NCBI GenBank assembly: GCA_945882415.1 | Contig: CAMCWC010000002.1 | Coordinates: 186,001-250,000, forward strand | Reading direction: 5' to 3' | Source: Chthonomonas calidirosea | GTDB lineage: Bacteria; Armatimonadota; Fimbriimonadia; Fimbriimonadales; Fimbriimonadaceae | DNA length: 64,000 nt | In this document: positions 16,140 to 26,807 of the stretch, one piece after another | Layout of the letters: every line of letters begins with the position of its first letter | How positions within the stretch are numbered: the stretch's first letter is position 1 | The notes under the pieces: model-generated | What the model was told of the DNA's origin: nothing | The model's input: only the letters and a program-made list of their open reading frames with translations | Databases searched by the model: none | Made by a program: the position numbers and the translations under genes

Positions 16140-16712
16140 TTGAAAGAAATCGGAATTTTGGTCGGCCCAACTGGTCGTGGTAGCAATATGTCGGCCATCG
16201 CAAAGGCGTGTGCTGATGGGAGTTTAGACGCCCGGGTCAGCATAGTGATCGCACCCCGAGAGACTACCCCCGCAAAATCGCTGGCTCAAGCGCTGGGAAT
16301 CCCGACCGCAGTTGTTCCGTACGGTGAGGACTACCCCGTACGACTCCTAGATGCTCTCGCGCAGGTTCAACTGGTGTGCTTAGCTGGATATCTGAAGCTG
16401 TTGCCTCAGGATGTCATTGCCGCCTTTCCGGGACACGTTTTAAATATTCATCCTGCACTGTTGCCTAAGTTTGGCGGCAAGGGGATGTATGGTCATTTTG
16501 TGCACGAAGCGGTCATTGCTGCTGGCGAAACGGAGTCTGGTTGCACCGTTCATCGCGTGACCGGGGCATATGACGAGGGGCAGGTTCTGGTGCAGATGCG
16601 TTGCCCGGTATTGCCGGATGACTCTCCCGACACGCTCGCCGCGCGCGTTCTAGAATTGGAGCACCGTGCCTACCCGGAAGCCATCCGTCATGTCCTCGCC
16701 GAAACCCTATAG
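16140..16712 (+). CDS. purN: Phosphoribosylglycinamide formyltransferase
   Basis: GAR transformylase of the purine pathway, about 190 aa. Recognised from VGPTGRGSNMSAI, LAGYLKLLP, the catalytic block NIHPALLPKFGG (Asn-His) and the conserved Asp in GAYDEGQVLVQ. The usual GRGSNL is nearly intact. The start is uncertain: TTG 16140 gives normal length, while ATG 16068 would overlap the divergent lipid-kinase start by 17 nt and add 24 unmatched residues. The end overlaps plsC. Confidence 0.9.
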   Translation: MKEIGILVGPTGRGSNMSAIAKACADGSLDARVSIVIAPRETTPAKSLAQALGIPTAVVPYGEDYPVRLLDALAQVQLVCLAGYLKLLPQDVIAAFPGHVLNIHPALLPKFGGKGMYGHFVHEAVIAAGETESGCTVHRVTGAYDEGQVLVQMRCPVLPDDSPDTLAARVLELEHRAYPEAIRHVLAETL

Positions 16713-17352
16713 CTGGCTGCCTCGGGCGTTGTTTCCCCTCGGACGCTGCCTGATTCGATTGCAGCTTCGGAAGTTTGTCGGTCGAAAGCCGTGGGAACCG
16801 GTGCCTCTGGAAGTCGTGGGGCCGTCGGAGATTCCCTCCGGTGGGCTGCTGATCATTGGGAATCACCGCAGCGACATCGATCCACCTTTGGTGCAGTACA
16901 ACTTCCCGCGCGGGATTCACTTCATGGGGCAGGACTACCTGTTCGAGATGAAAATTTGGGGACCCGCGATTCGGTTCTTTCACGCCTTTCCGATCTCGCG
17001 TGGGAAGGTGGACCGCGCCGCGCTGCGGCATGCAGTTGAGCTCCTGAAGATGGGTGAAGTGGTCTGCATTTTTCCCGAAGGCGGAATCACGACGGCCTAC
17101 GGGGTTCGGCCGTTGGAAGCCGGAGTCACGCTCATTCTTCGTCAGACCGGGGCGACCGTGCTTTGTTGTGGCTTGCACGGCACCGCCGAGTTCATGAGCG
17201 GAGGGGACTTGAACGTGCGGGTGGAAACCGGAGATGTTAAGGTGGTTTGGGGCGAACCTATTCGTTTCGCGAAGGACGCCGAGCCGGACGTTGTGCTGGA
17301 CACCTTGCGGTCAGAACTGATTCGGCTTTCTGGCATGCCGGCCGTCGAATAA
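16690..17352 (+). CDS. plsC: 1-acyl-sn-glycerol-3-phosphate acyltransferase
   Basis: PlsC-family acyltransferase of 220 aa. The HX4D catalytic motif is GNHRSDIDPP and the acceptor-binding motif III is IFPEGGIT in place of the common FPEGTRS. It transfers an acyl chain to lysophosphatidate in phospholipid synthesis. ATG 16690 overlaps the purN end by 23 nt; a GTG at 16666 with a GGAG site is an alternative giving eight more residues. A bidirectional terminator follows. Confidence 0.9.
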   Translation: MSSPKPYSWLPRALFPLGRCLIRLQLRKFVGRKPWEPVPLEVVGPSEIPSGGLLIIGNHRSDIDPPLVQYNFPRGIHFMGQDYLFEMKIWGPAIRFFHAFPISRGKVDRAALRHAVELLKMGEVVCIFPEGGITTAYGVRPLEAGVTLILRQTGATVLCCGLHGTAEFMSGGDLNVRVETGDVKVVWGEPIRFAKDAEPDVVLDTLRSELIRLSGMPAVE

Positions 17353-17356
17353 AAAA

Positions 17357-17380
17357 GCCGCTCAGCGTCTGCTGAGCGGC
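17357..17380. terminator. Bidirectional terminator between plsC and the cytochrome oxidase operon
   Basis: Stem gccgctcagc / gctgagcggc (10 bp) with a gtct loop, flanked by AAAAAA on the left and TTTTT on the right, so it works for both converging transcripts. Confidence 0.92.
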
Positions 17381-17397
17381 TTTTTGAGACTTCGGAG

Positions 17398-17838
17398 TTA
17401 GCCTCGCGGTCGGAAGTTTTCGCCGACTTGCTCTGGCTTCTTCTGCGGCGGCCATTCGCGTGGGAAGGCCGATCCTCCGTTGTTTGGAACATTGGTTTCC
17501 CAACCACTCACCGGCTCATACTGCCGCGTGGCGTAGTCGCCTAGGATGCCGAACATCAGGAACAGAACACCAAAGCCGGTGACCACCCAGATCTTCGCGA
17601 GCTTTGATGCATGCATCACGCCCATGAATATCCAAATGACGAAGACGGCTTTGACCGTTGCGATAAGCATGGCGACAACGTTGTTGATGATCACATTGCC
17701 AAAGTCAAATTCGCTTGCAATGAATGTGATCACCAATAGGAACATCAACCAAAGCATGTTGAAGAACAACACCCACGGATTGATGATATGGGAATGCCCG
17801 CCGTGCTTGGAATCTGAAGAAAGAGGAGTGCTTGCCAT
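17398..17838 (-). CDS. ctaF: Cytochrome c oxidase subunit IV
   Basis: Protein of 146 aa with three hydrophobic segments (about 21-40, 50-72 and 80-100), a His/Gly N-terminus and a Pro-rich cytoplasmic or periplasmic tail. Size, last position of the oxidase operon and the segment ATVKAVFVIWIFMGVMH fit CtaF/CyoD-like subunit IV. The C-terminal 45 residues are not typical. It lies 6 nt after subunit III. Confidence 0.85.
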   Translation of the reverse strand: MASTPLSSDSKHGGHSHIINPWVLFFNMLWLMFLLVITFIASEFDFGNVIINNVVAMLIATVKAVFVIWIFMGVMHASKLAKIWVVTGFGVLFLMFGILGDYATRQYEPVSGWETNVPNNGGSAFPREWPPQKKPEQVGENFRPRG

Positions 17839-17844
17839 GATTGA

Positions 17845-18537
17845 TCAGGGTTTCGGCATCAAGTACATCAACGGGAACAGGAAGATCCAGACGAGGTCGA
17901 CGAAGTGCCAATAGAGACCGACGAGTTCGGTTGGGATGTAATCCTTGGTGACCATCGGTGAGTTTCTCCACCACTTTGCCATCAGATATCCGATGACGAT
18001 CATGCCGATGAGAACGTGAAGGCCGTGAAGGCCAGTCATCCCAAAGTACAAGCCAAAGTAGAGTTGAGCAAAGTTGGGAGATGCTCCATTCAGATAGCTT
18101 GGGCTGGAACCAAAGCCGGGTCCAGGGTACAGATGGTGCCCGAACTTCTCTTGGTACTCAAAGTACTTGATCACCATAAATGTTCCGGCACAAATCTGTG
18201 TGATCCCCAACATCGCAAGCACGCCCATTCGATTTTGTAGTTGAGCAAAACGAACGGACATTGCCACTGTGAACGAGCTAAACAACAACACAAAGGTGTT
18301 GATCATGCCCATTCGAGTATCAAGCACTTTGTGCGCTAAGTAGAAGTCCAGCTGGTACATGGAGCGGTACAGCGTGTAGATGAGGAACAGGGCACCGAAG
18401 AACATGACTTCGGTGACCAAGAACGTCCACATTCCAACGATGTAGGAGTCGTTCTGCTGCTCCATGTCTTCGAACTGGTGGTGCAGGGCCTCGTCGTGCC
18501 CATGGCCATGTCCGTGATCGCTTGCGATTGCCGCCAT
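17845..18537 (-). CDS. ctaE: Cytochrome c oxidase subunit III
   Basis: Protein of 230 aa, about five membrane helices, with subunit III features: GMWTFLVTEVMFFGALFL, the FGMTGLHGLHVLIG helix and the C-terminal YWHFVDLVWIFLFPL. The N-terminus is His-rich (DHGHGHGHDEALHH), an unusual feature shared in kind with tails in this locus. It starts in the stop region of subunit I (1-nt overlap at 18537). Confidence 0.95.
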   Translation of the reverse strand: MAAIASDHGHGHGHDEALHHQFEDMEQQNDSYIVGMWTFLVTEVMFFGALFLIYTLYRSMYQLDFYLAHKVLDTRMGMINTFVLLFSSFTVAMSVRFAQLQNRMGVLAMLGITQICAGTFMVIKYFEYQEKFGHHLYPGPGFGSSPSYLNGASPNFAQLYFGLYFGMTGLHGLHVLIGMIVIGYLMAKWWRNSPMVTKDYIPTELVGLYWHFVDLVWIFLFPLMYLMPKP

Positions 18538-20273
18538 TATCGTTTCTCCTTCTCGCTTTCGATCGACTTAGCTTCGTTCGAAAGGTAGCTTGGCACTTCC
18601 AGAGCTTGCGCAGCCTTGTCTTGCTCGTGCTCGGTCACCGGATCGAAGTCGTAGACTTCGTCGAGGACAACCGGGATCTGGAGGAAGTTCGACGTTGGAG
18701 GTGGGGACGAAGTCTCCCACTCAAGACCGTGCGCTCCCCAAGGATTGGCACTGGCCTTTGCTCCCTTCGTGAGGGAGCGGGTCAGGTAAAGGCCCGGGAT
18801 GATGAAGGACAACGCGAGGACCGTCGATCCCAGCGTCGACATGATGTGGTACGGCTGGAACTCCGGCGCGAAGTAGTAGTAGTGGTATCGGCGAGGCATT
18901 CCCATGAAGCCCACGATGAACTGTGGGAAGAACGTAAGGTTGAAGCCGATGAAGACCAAAACCGCGTTCCACTTCGCAATGCTTTCCGGATAGAGTCGAC
19001 CCGTCATCTTCGGCCACCAGTAGTGGAGGCCACCCAAGAACGCGGTCACCGCACCACCAACCATCACGTAGTGGAAGTGAGCCACGATGAAGTAGGTGTT
19101 GGTGAGGTGAACGTCCGTACCAAGACAACCGAGGAACAAGCCGGTTAGACCGCCGATGGTGAACAGGCCGATGAAGCCTAGAGCGTAGATCATCGGCGTT
19201 TGAAGCCGAATATTGCCCTTGTACAGCGTCGCCGTCCAGTTAAACACCTTAATCGCGCTCGGGATGGCAACAAGGAAGCTGATGAGCGAGAAGACGACGC
19301 CTTGGTACATCGACTCGCTGGAGATGAACATGTGGTGGCCCCAAACAAGGAAGCCGAGACCTGCGATCGCCAACGATGAGAAGGCGATGAGGTGGTAGCC
19401 GAAGACTCGCTTTCGGGCGAAGTTCGCGATCAACTCAGACTGGACTCCAAACGCCGGCAAGATCATGATGTAGACCGCCGGGTGGCTGTAGAACCAGAAG
19501 AGGTGCTGGAAGAGAACGGGGTCGCCGCCGAGTTCGGCGCTGAAGATTGGAAGGTGGAAGACTCGCTCGAAGATGATGCAGAGCAGGGTGACGGCAACGA
19601 CGGGCGTACCGAGGATGATGACGACACCAGTTGCGTACAGCGCCCAAACCATGAGCGGCAGTCGGAACCAGGTCATTCCCGGGGCGCGCATCTTGTGCGT
19701 CGTGACAATGAAGTTGATACCGGTCGTAATCGAACTGAATCCGGCAATGAAGATGCCGGTAAGCACCATCGTGACGTTCGAGTTCGCGTACATGCTCGAG
19801 TACGGAACGTAGAAGGTCCAGCCCGAATCGACTCCACCGTTGATCATTCCGCCCATGATGCAGGCGCCGCCGATCATGAAGAGGTACCAACTGAGAAGGT
19901 TAAGACGCGGGAACGCCATGTCGCGCGCTCCTATCATCAGCGGTAAGAGGAAGTTCCCGAGAATGGCCGGAATGGCCACGATGAGGAACAAGAAGACCAT
20001 GATGATCCCGTGAGCGGAGAAGACCTTGTTGTAGGTTTCAGACTCAAGGATGAAGCCAGCAGGTGCGGTCAGCTCGTAGCGGATCAAACCCGCCGCAATG
20101 CTTCCCAGGAAGAAGAAGAAGGAAACGGTAACGAGATACAGGATCCCGATACGTTTATGGTCCCCCGTGAGAAGCCACGACTTAATCGACCAATCGGCGT
20201 TTAAGTAGTTTGTCTCGGTCCGGGGCGTGGCGCTAACGGCGGTCACGTTTGGATCTGCAGGAATTGCACTCAT
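18537..20273 (-). CDS. ctaD: Cytochrome c oxidase subunit I, A2 type
   Basis: Haem-copper oxidase core of 578 aa, about 12 helices. Haem a and haem a3 ligands include the His in [10 protein letters not shown] and HFHYVMVGG; CuB ligands include the YSHPAVY motif. The residue after HP is Ala, not the Glu of A1 enzymes (GHPEVY), so this is an A2-type pump with a YS motif, as known in Rhodothermus caa3. A C-terminal extension of about 60 aa is charged. It lies between subunits II and III with no gap. Confidence 0.97.
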   Translation of the reverse strand: MSAIPADPNVTAVSATPRTETNYLNADWSIKSWLLTGDHKRIGILYLVTVSFFFFLGSIAAGLIRYELTAPAGFILESETYNKVFSAHGIIMVFLFLIVAIPAILGNFLLPLMIGARDMAFPRLNLLSWYLFMIGGACIMGGMINGGVDSGWTFYVPYSSMYANSNVTMVLTGIFIAGFSSITTGINFIVTTHKMRAPGMTWFRLPLMVWALYATGVVIILGTPVVAVTLLCIIFERVFHLPIFSAELGGDPVLFQHLFWFYSHPAVYIMILPAFGVQSELIANFARKRVFGYHLIAFSSLAIAGLGFLVWGHHMFISSESMYQGVVFSLISFLVAIPSAIKVFNWTATLYKGNIRLQTPMIYALGFIGLFTIGGLTGLFLGCLGTDVHLTNTYFIVAHFHYVMVGGAVTAFLGGLHYWWPKMTGRLYPESIAKWNAVLVFIGFNLTFFPQFIVGFMGMPRRYHYYYFAPEFQPYHIMSTLGSTVLALSFIIPGLYLTRSLTKGAKASANPWGAHGLEWETSSPPPTSNFLQIPVVLDEVYDFDPVTEHEQDKAAQALEVPSYLSNEAKSIESEKEKR

Positions 20274-20275
20274 TT

Positions 20276-21430
20276 TTAGTTTCCTTTTGCCTCCTGTTGA
20301 GCGGCGATTGCATTTACTGCCAGTTCCCCAGATCGGGTGGTTGGCGTTGAGTCAACGCGTCGCATTGAAGAATTTTGATATTGGATCGCGTTCGCCGCGA
20401 ACGGGCTCATCGTGCCCTTGGTTCCGTTCAAAACGGCAGCGGCAGTGTCGGTACCGCTTGACGATGGACCACCAACGGACGAACCGATGACTTTGATGTA
20501 AGCCATTAATTTAAGTACGTCTTCTTCGTTGATCTGACCGTCATAAACGGGCATCGTATTGCTGTAGCCGTTCGTGATTTTGTTGTGCGGCCGCAAGATG
20601 GACTCTCGCAGGTAGCTCTGGTCGGCAATCACACTGCGACCACCGGTGAGGGTTCGCTTTTTGCCCCAGATTCCGTACAGGCTTGGAGCGCGCATGTTGT
20701 CTTCCGCGCCGTGGCAGTTGTTGCAGGCAAGCTGCTTGTAAAGTCTTTCGCCGGACTGCTCGAGGGTGAGAGTGGCTTGGCTTTGGCCGCCATTCTCAAT
20801 CCAGTTCGCCCATTCGCGCGGTTCCATGACGACAACCGTGCCGCCCATTTCGCTGTGCTGCGTTCCGCAATACATCGAGCAGAAGAGGTGATACTTGCCC
20901 GGCTGGGTCGGGGTGAACCACATCGTGGTGTAGCGACCGGGCACAACATGCATCTGCGCTCGGAAGGCCGGAATGTAGAAAGCATGGATGACGTCTTGCG
21001 AGATCATCGTGAGCTTGAATGGCTTGCCCGCGGGAACGTGGAGAGTGTTGTTCTCTCGAACGCCGTTGCTGTGCTGGACGTGCCACATCCACTGCTTACC
21101 AATGACAAAGATTTCCTGTGCATCGGCGGGCGGGACTCGCATCGTGATGAAGAGCTTGGTGCCGAAATAGAACATGATCAGCGCCAAGATGAGCGGAATG
21201 ACCGACCAAGCGGTTTCCAAACGTGCATCTTCGTAAATTGGCCGTGAGCGGTCCGCATCTGACCCGCGCTTGTACTTGATGACAAAGTAAATGACACCAA
21301 TGCCAACCATCACCGTGAAGATGATCGTTAGCGCCAAGAGGGCATAGAAGATAAGGTCGTGCTCTCGGGAGAAGCTCGACGCTTGGGGCGGGGTTGCGGG
21401 GAAGTTTGAGAACATAAATTTTCTCTGCAC
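20276..21430 (-). CDS. ctaC: Cytochrome c oxidase subunit II fused to cytochrome c (caa3 type)
   Basis: Protein of 384 aa. Two membrane helices near the N-terminus, then the CuA cupredoxin domain with [15 protein letters not shown] (two Cys, His, Met ligands), then a cytochrome c domain with CNNCH and an axial Met in NTMPVYDGQ. The fusion makes this a caa3 oxidase that takes electrons directly from the complex. The C-terminal 80 residues are low in recognisable features. First of the cta genes, 18 nt after sco. Confidence 0.96.
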   Translation of the reverse strand: MQRKFMFSNFPATPPQASSFSREHDLIFYALLALTIIFTVMVGIGVIYFVIKYKRGSDADRSRPIYEDARLETAWSVIPLILALIMFYFGTKLFITMRVPPADAQEIFVIGKQWMWHVQHSNGVRENNTLHVPAGKPFKLTMISQDVIHAFYIPAFRAQMHVVPGRYTTMWFTPTQPGKYHLFCSMYCGTQHSEMGGTVVVMEPREWANWIENGGQSQATLTLEQSGERLYKQLACNNCHGAEDNMRAPSLYGIWGKKRTLTGGRSVIADQSYLRESILRPHNKITNGYSNTMPVYDGQINEEDVLKLMAYIKVIGSSVGGPSSSGTDTAAAVLNGTKGTMSPFAANAIQYQNSSMRRVDSTPTTRSGELAVNAIAAQQEAKGN

Positions 21431-21447
21431 TTAAATGCCTGACCAGG

Positions 21448-22329
21448 TCAGGCTTTGGGCAGGCCTCCTTCTGGGACAGCCGGCTGTCGATACTTAAAGG
21501 ATAGGAATCCGATCCAGCACATCATGATGAGCGCGAAGCTAACTCCGGTGATCTTCAAGGCATTCTCGACCACAGGCCGATACTTTGAAGCCGAAGGGGA
21601 AAGGCGAATACAACCGAACATTCGGGTCTGGTCAGCTTTGAATCCAACGACATCGTTCTTCGCGTTGTCGAGGTTTGACTCAAAGATGATCGACGGTAAA
21701 TCGTTGCCGATGGTGTAGCCGACGATCTTTCCTTTTGGAGTGATCGTGACGGTCCCGGTTGGGTGGTTCAGCACGTTTTCCATCGGGCGGTATGCCCAGC
21801 GGAAGCCCAACGAGTTGGTGACAGCTTTAATGTTATCGAGATTGCCAGTGAGAAGGTGCCAACCGTTTGCGCTGGACTGATCTTCGAGCCCACGCAGGAT
21901 TTGCGCCTTCTTCTTCGCCGCAACATCCGGGGTTTCGGTCGGGTTGAGGCTCAGGAAAATGACATCGAAGTCTTTGCCAACTCGAATGTCGGTAGTGTTG
22001 CCGATGTTAATTCGGTTAGTACGGCCGGAAGCATTCAGCTTTCCGACGGTCTTCATGAGGTTTTCGATGATGACCGGGCAACCTGATGGGCAGGTGAAGT
22101 AGACGGGAAGGATCACCACCGGACGATCTTCGAGGATCTCGCCGATGGATGTTGTCGCCCCGGTTTCGTCCTTAAAGGTCGTTTTCAGGTCAACGGATTC
22201 TCCGAGCTTTTGCATAATGCCCATGTCGTCCGCAAGACTTGGTGTCTTCGGAGCTTCGGTTTGGGCGTTCGCAAACCCTGCTCCAAGGAGAGCAGAAATT
22301 GCGAGCAAAGGTCGGAGATTGAGATTCAT
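21448..22329 (-). CDS. sco: SCO1/SenC copper chaperone for the CuA site
   Basis: Protein of 293 aa with an N-terminal signal sequence, a thioredoxin-like domain holding the copper motif CPSGC (CX3C in FTCPSGCPVI), the distal His in VLNHPTG, and a C-terminal membrane helix. The ATG at 22329 gives the signal peptide; an in-frame start at 22407 adds 26 unlikely residues. It delivers copper to subunit II, encoded just downstream. A C-terminal anchor rather than an N-terminal one is less usual. Confidence 0.92.
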   Translation of the reverse strand: MNLNLRPLLAISALLGAGFANAQTEAPKTPSLADDMGIMQKLGESVDLKTTFKDETGATTSIGEILEDRPVVILPVYFTCPSGCPVIIENLMKTVGKLNASGRTNRINIGNTTDIRVGKDFDVIFLSLNPTETPDVAAKKKAQILRGLEDQSSANGWHLLTGNLDNIKAVTNSLGFRWAYRPMENVLNHPTGTVTITPKGKIVGYTIGNDLPSIIFESNLDNAKNDVVGFKADQTRMFGCIRLSPSASKYRPVVENALKITGVSFALIMMCWIGFLSFKYRQPAVPEGGLPKA

Positions 22330-22333
22330 TGTC

Positions 22334-22918
22334 TTAGTGCGCGGCTCCGTCTCCAGGCGCTGGAGTCGAGGTCTTTCCGGCTGGGCCGAACTTCTCGACG
22401 GCAGCATCTTCGGCTGCTTTCATTCGGCTAAGCGCGGCTTCCTTCGATTCGGTGAAGCTCACGTTCATGTCTGGCTGGGTTGTGCCCTTCGAGACGGCCG
22501 GGACGTTTGCTCCCGTCGAGATGCCTCTTTCCACGAGCTTCTGGATTGCGGCATTGATCGGAATGTGAGCCTGCGCATCCTGAGGACCGCTGTAGTTGTT
22601 CAGCCGCTTGGCCTCGTTCTGCCGCATGTCGGCGATGTCCGTTCGGGCGCTGACGTTTGTCTGCAAGACCGGATTCGGAGCCGTCGGAATGACGCGCATT
22701 TTGTTGTAACCCGATTGCTTGTTCGCATACATCGGGTTCATTCCGATCATGTTGATCGGCCCGATTTTAATTCCGAACAGGACAACCCAGCTGATCGCGA
22801 TCATCGCCGCCGCAAACGCGAAGAAGATGATTACAGCTTTCGTGATCCCTTTCAGGTTAATGTCGCGGACTTCATAGCCCATCTCGACTAATGGATCTTC
22901 ACGCTTTTCAGTGTGCAT
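22334..22918 (-). CDS. Small single-span membrane protein in the ACIII/oxidase locus
   Basis: Protein of 194 aa with one membrane helix at about 25-47 (TKAVIIFFAFAAAMIAISWV) and an Ala/Pro-rich extracytoplasmic part. ATG 22918 is used because the longer frame overlaps actF out of place. It ends GDGAAH, like ActE (AEGAAH). It sits between actF and sco, so it is a candidate extra subunit or assembly factor of the supercomplex. I do not recognise its family. Confidence 0.8.
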   Translation of the reverse strand: MHTEKREDPLVEMGYEVRDINLKGITKAVIIFFAFAAAMIAISWVVLFGIKIGPINMIGMNPMYANKQSGYNKMRVIPTAPNPVLQTNVSARTDIADMRQNEAKRLNNYSGPQDAQAHIPINAAIQKLVERGISTGANVPAVSKGTTQPDMNVSFTESKEAALSRMKAAEDAAVEKFGPAGKTSTPAPGDGAAH

Positions 22919-24131
22919 GTGCCTTTGCCTCCTGGAGTCGGGTGTCGTAAACCGGGAACAGCGCTGCCTGCTTCGTTTGGTGGGCGAACATGGCGAGCCA
23001 CAGGCAACCAACCGAGACGCAAGCAAGGATGTCGAAGAAGGTCTGCCCACTGAGCGGACCCATCTCGGCACGGCCATGAATCGCCGGAATCACCAGCATG
23101 TACATGTCGAAGAAGTGCATCACCAAAATCCAGCCCGTGATTTTCGCAAGGTTCATCACGTTGGTCTTCGATCGCGGTGCGATGAGCAGGAAGAACGGGA
23201 TGAAGAACCGTCCGATGATGAGGAGCAGGCCGAGGATTCCCCAGTGGTTGCTCTCCATGCCTTGCGGATACATCGCGCTACTTCGTTTTGCAAAGTAGGC
23301 CGTGGTTTCTGGGATGTTTCCGTTCCAGATGATGAGGAACTGCGAAATCGTGGTGTAGCCCCAGAACATGGTCAGAGCGAACATCATGTTGCCCTGGTCT
23401 CGGGTGAGCTGAGGTCGAAGAATATCGGTGAAAGGCTTCTTGCCGGCTTCGGTGCACTGCAGGAGAAGGCAGAAGGCGAGTGCCGCGCCGCCACCAGCGA
23501 TGATCTGCCAAGGGCCGTACATCGTGCTGCTCCAGTGCGGTTCCATGCTCATCACCAAGTCGGTGACGAAGAGCGTGGAAGCAAGGAAGAAGAAGACCAG
23601 ACTAACGCCCGCCCAGCTAGAACGGCCGGCTTCGAGCTTAAAATTGAGGTTCTTGTCTTGCCGAACCGTTGAGTGTCGGAAGAACGCAGACAAGGCAGCG
23701 AAAAGGACGAGGACCGAGATGACTCGAATGGTCCAACCTGGTTGGTTCAAGAACCATTCCTTTCTTCGGAGGACCGGATCGGCCATGGTGAACGCTCGGT
23801 CGGCCCACTCATAGAGATGAATTGGCTGCAAGAGGACCGGGACGAGGAGGACACCCATGAGGGCGAAAATTTTCCAGCCTGAACCGGCTTCCAAAAGTCG
23901 AAGGATCGCGAGCGACCACTGACCGCGAACAGCGTGGTGGAGGATGGTGATTCCGAACATGCCGATGGTGATCGACATCCAGAAGTACCAGCCAAACATA
24001 AACGATCCCCACATCTTGTCGTTGCCGGAGAGCATCATGCCGAAGCAAGCAAGGGTTCCTACGAGCCCAACGACTCCTGCAGCGGGGGCCAGCCTTCCAA
24101 GGTTAAGCGTTTTCTGCTGTGTCTCTTCCAT
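22908..24131 (-). CDS. actF: Alternative Complex III subunit ActF (membrane quinol-site subunit)
   Basis: Integral membrane protein of 407 aa with about ten helices, last of the six core Act subunits in gene order. It pairs with ActC in the membrane, where quinol is oxidised. Recognised from order, size and segments such as MFALTMFWGYTTISQFLIIW and the WFLNQPGW loop. The end overlaps the next small gene by 11 nt. Confidence 0.9.
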   Translation of the reverse strand: MEETQQKTLNLGRLAPAAGVVGLVGTLACFGMMLSGNDKMWGSFMFGWYFWMSITIGMFGITILHHAVRGQWSLAILRLLEAGSGWKIFALMGVLLVPVLLQPIHLYEWADRAFTMADPVLRRKEWFLNQPGWTIRVISVLVLFAALSAFFRHSTVRQDKNLNFKLEAGRSSWAGVSLVFFFLASTLFVTDLVMSMEPHWSSTMYGPWQIIAGGGAALAFCLLLQCTEAGKKPFTDILRPQLTRDQGNMMFALTMFWGYTTISQFLIIWNGNIPETTAYFAKRSSAMYPQGMESNHWGILGLLLIIGRFFIPFFLLIAPRSKTNVMNLAKITGWILVMHFFDMYMLVIPAIHGRAEMGPLSGQTFFDILACVSVGCLWLAMFAHQTKQAALFPVYDTRLQEAKAHAH

Positions 24132-24133
24132 AA

Positions 24134-24817
24134 CTAGTGCGCGGCTCCTTCTGCATGACTTTCTCCACTGTGCGATTCCCCGCTATGCGAGCCCCCGCTA
24201 TGAGAGTCACCACTGTGTGAATCGGCTCCGGCGGCCGCCTCGTGCTTCTGTCGAGCAACCTCAATTTCGGTCCGGCTGACTCCAAAGGCGCCGGGGGCTT
24301 GGCTGACTTGCAATGCCTTGATGTAAGCAACGATCGCCCAGCGGTCCGATGGCTCCACTCGGGAAGAGTAGGAGTACATCGCGCCGTAACCGTTCGTGAT
24401 GACGTCGTAAAAGTGGCCAACCGGCATCTTTCGGAGGCGGTCCGTGTGGTAGTTGCCCACGGGTCGCTTCAGCGTAAATCCTCGGTTCGCGATCATTCCG
24501 TTGCCGTCTCCAATCTGGCCGTGGCAAGGGGAGCAGTAAACGTTGTATCGCTCCTGACCTCGCTCCAACAGCGCCTTGGTTAGCGGAACGGGAAGGGTGT
24601 CAACCCATTTACCGTTTACTGCACCGGTGAAGAAGGCATCGTCCTTTCGGATCTTGCCTCGAGCGATCGTTCCGGTAAGGAGCGGTCGGCTCATCTGGCC
24701 ATCTGGGAAGAAGTCATTCTCACCAAGAGGCTCTCCCTTTGGCTGTCGCCACATGTCGGTGTGGCATCCAGCGAGCGAGATCGCTGCGAGGGCAAAAAGC
24801 GGAATTCGTGGGTTCAT
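24134..24817 (-). CDS. actE: ACIII subunit ActE, monohaem cytochrome c lipoprotein
   Basis: Lipoprotein of 227 aa with lipobox LAGC (Cys18) and one c-type haem motif CSPCH in NVYCSPCHGQIGDG, with Met ligand likely in YGAMYSYSSRV. It shuttles electrons from ActA towards the oxidase. The last 35 residues consist of repeats of SHSGD/SHSGG/SHSGE ending AEGAAH, a His/Ser tail unusual for the family. It starts in the ActD stop (4-nt overlap). Confidence 0.92.
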   Translation of the reverse strand: MNPRIPLFALAAISLAGCHTDMWRQPKGEPLGENDFFPDGQMSRPLLTGTIARGKIRKDDAFFTGAVNGKWVDTLPVPLTKALLERGQERYNVYCSPCHGQIGDGNGMIANRGFTLKRPVGNYHTDRLRKMPVGHFYDVITNGYGAMYSYSSRVEPSDRWAIVAYIKALQVSQAPGAFGVSRTEIEVARQKHEAAAGADSHSGDSHSGGSHSGESHSGESHAEGAAH

Positions 24818-25364
24818 GGTTCCACCTCACTTACTCGGATCGGCTCATGGTCTTGGAGGAAGCGCTTGACTTTCTCCGCATCAAAATGAGCGTCCGCGGA
24901 TTCGATGGCGAGGAAGAACCGATCTTGGGTTGCTCGCTCGAAGCCAGGCGTGTTAAAGATGCTGTGGTACGGCTGAGGCAGCCGATTGAGCGCGATCATG
25001 CTGAAGAACGCAGTAAGTCCTGCGAACAGGATCGTTGCTTCGTAGGTGACCGGGATCATGCTCGGGAGCGAGACCAACGGCTTTCCACCCACGTTCATTG
25101 GATAGTCGAAGACGTGAACGTAGTATTGGAGCGTGTAGCCAAACAGCGCTCCGGTCAGTCCACCCGCGAAGCAAAGGAACGGTACTTTGACGTCCTTGAA
25201 CCCGATGGCCTCCGAGAGGCCATGGATTGGGAACGGCGAGTACGCATCCATCTTCTTAAACCCAGCTTTGCGGGCACTTTCGGCCGCGCTCATCAGCTTC
25301 TCTGGCGTGTCGAACTCGGCAACGACGGCGTAAACGGTGCTGGTTTCTTCAGCTACGGCGTGGC

Positions 25365-25368
<4 letters not shown>
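24814..25368 (-). CDS. actD: ACIII subunit ActD (DUF3341)
   Basis: Protein of 184 aa with the DUF3341 pattern: an N-terminal cytoplasmic domain (YAVVAEFDTPEKLMSAAESARKAG), YSPFPIHGLSEA, and two membrane helices. It scaffolds ActC and ActF. Overlaps ActC by 4 nt and ActE by 4 nt. Length is normal for the family. Confidence 0.94.

Positions 25369-26796
<1,428 letters not shown>

Positions 26797-26807
<11 letters not shown>

Noticed and set aside
22919-23077. Earlier start for the small protein after actF
   Set aside because: The added 53 residues are read within actF and are Arg/Ser-rich; no support.
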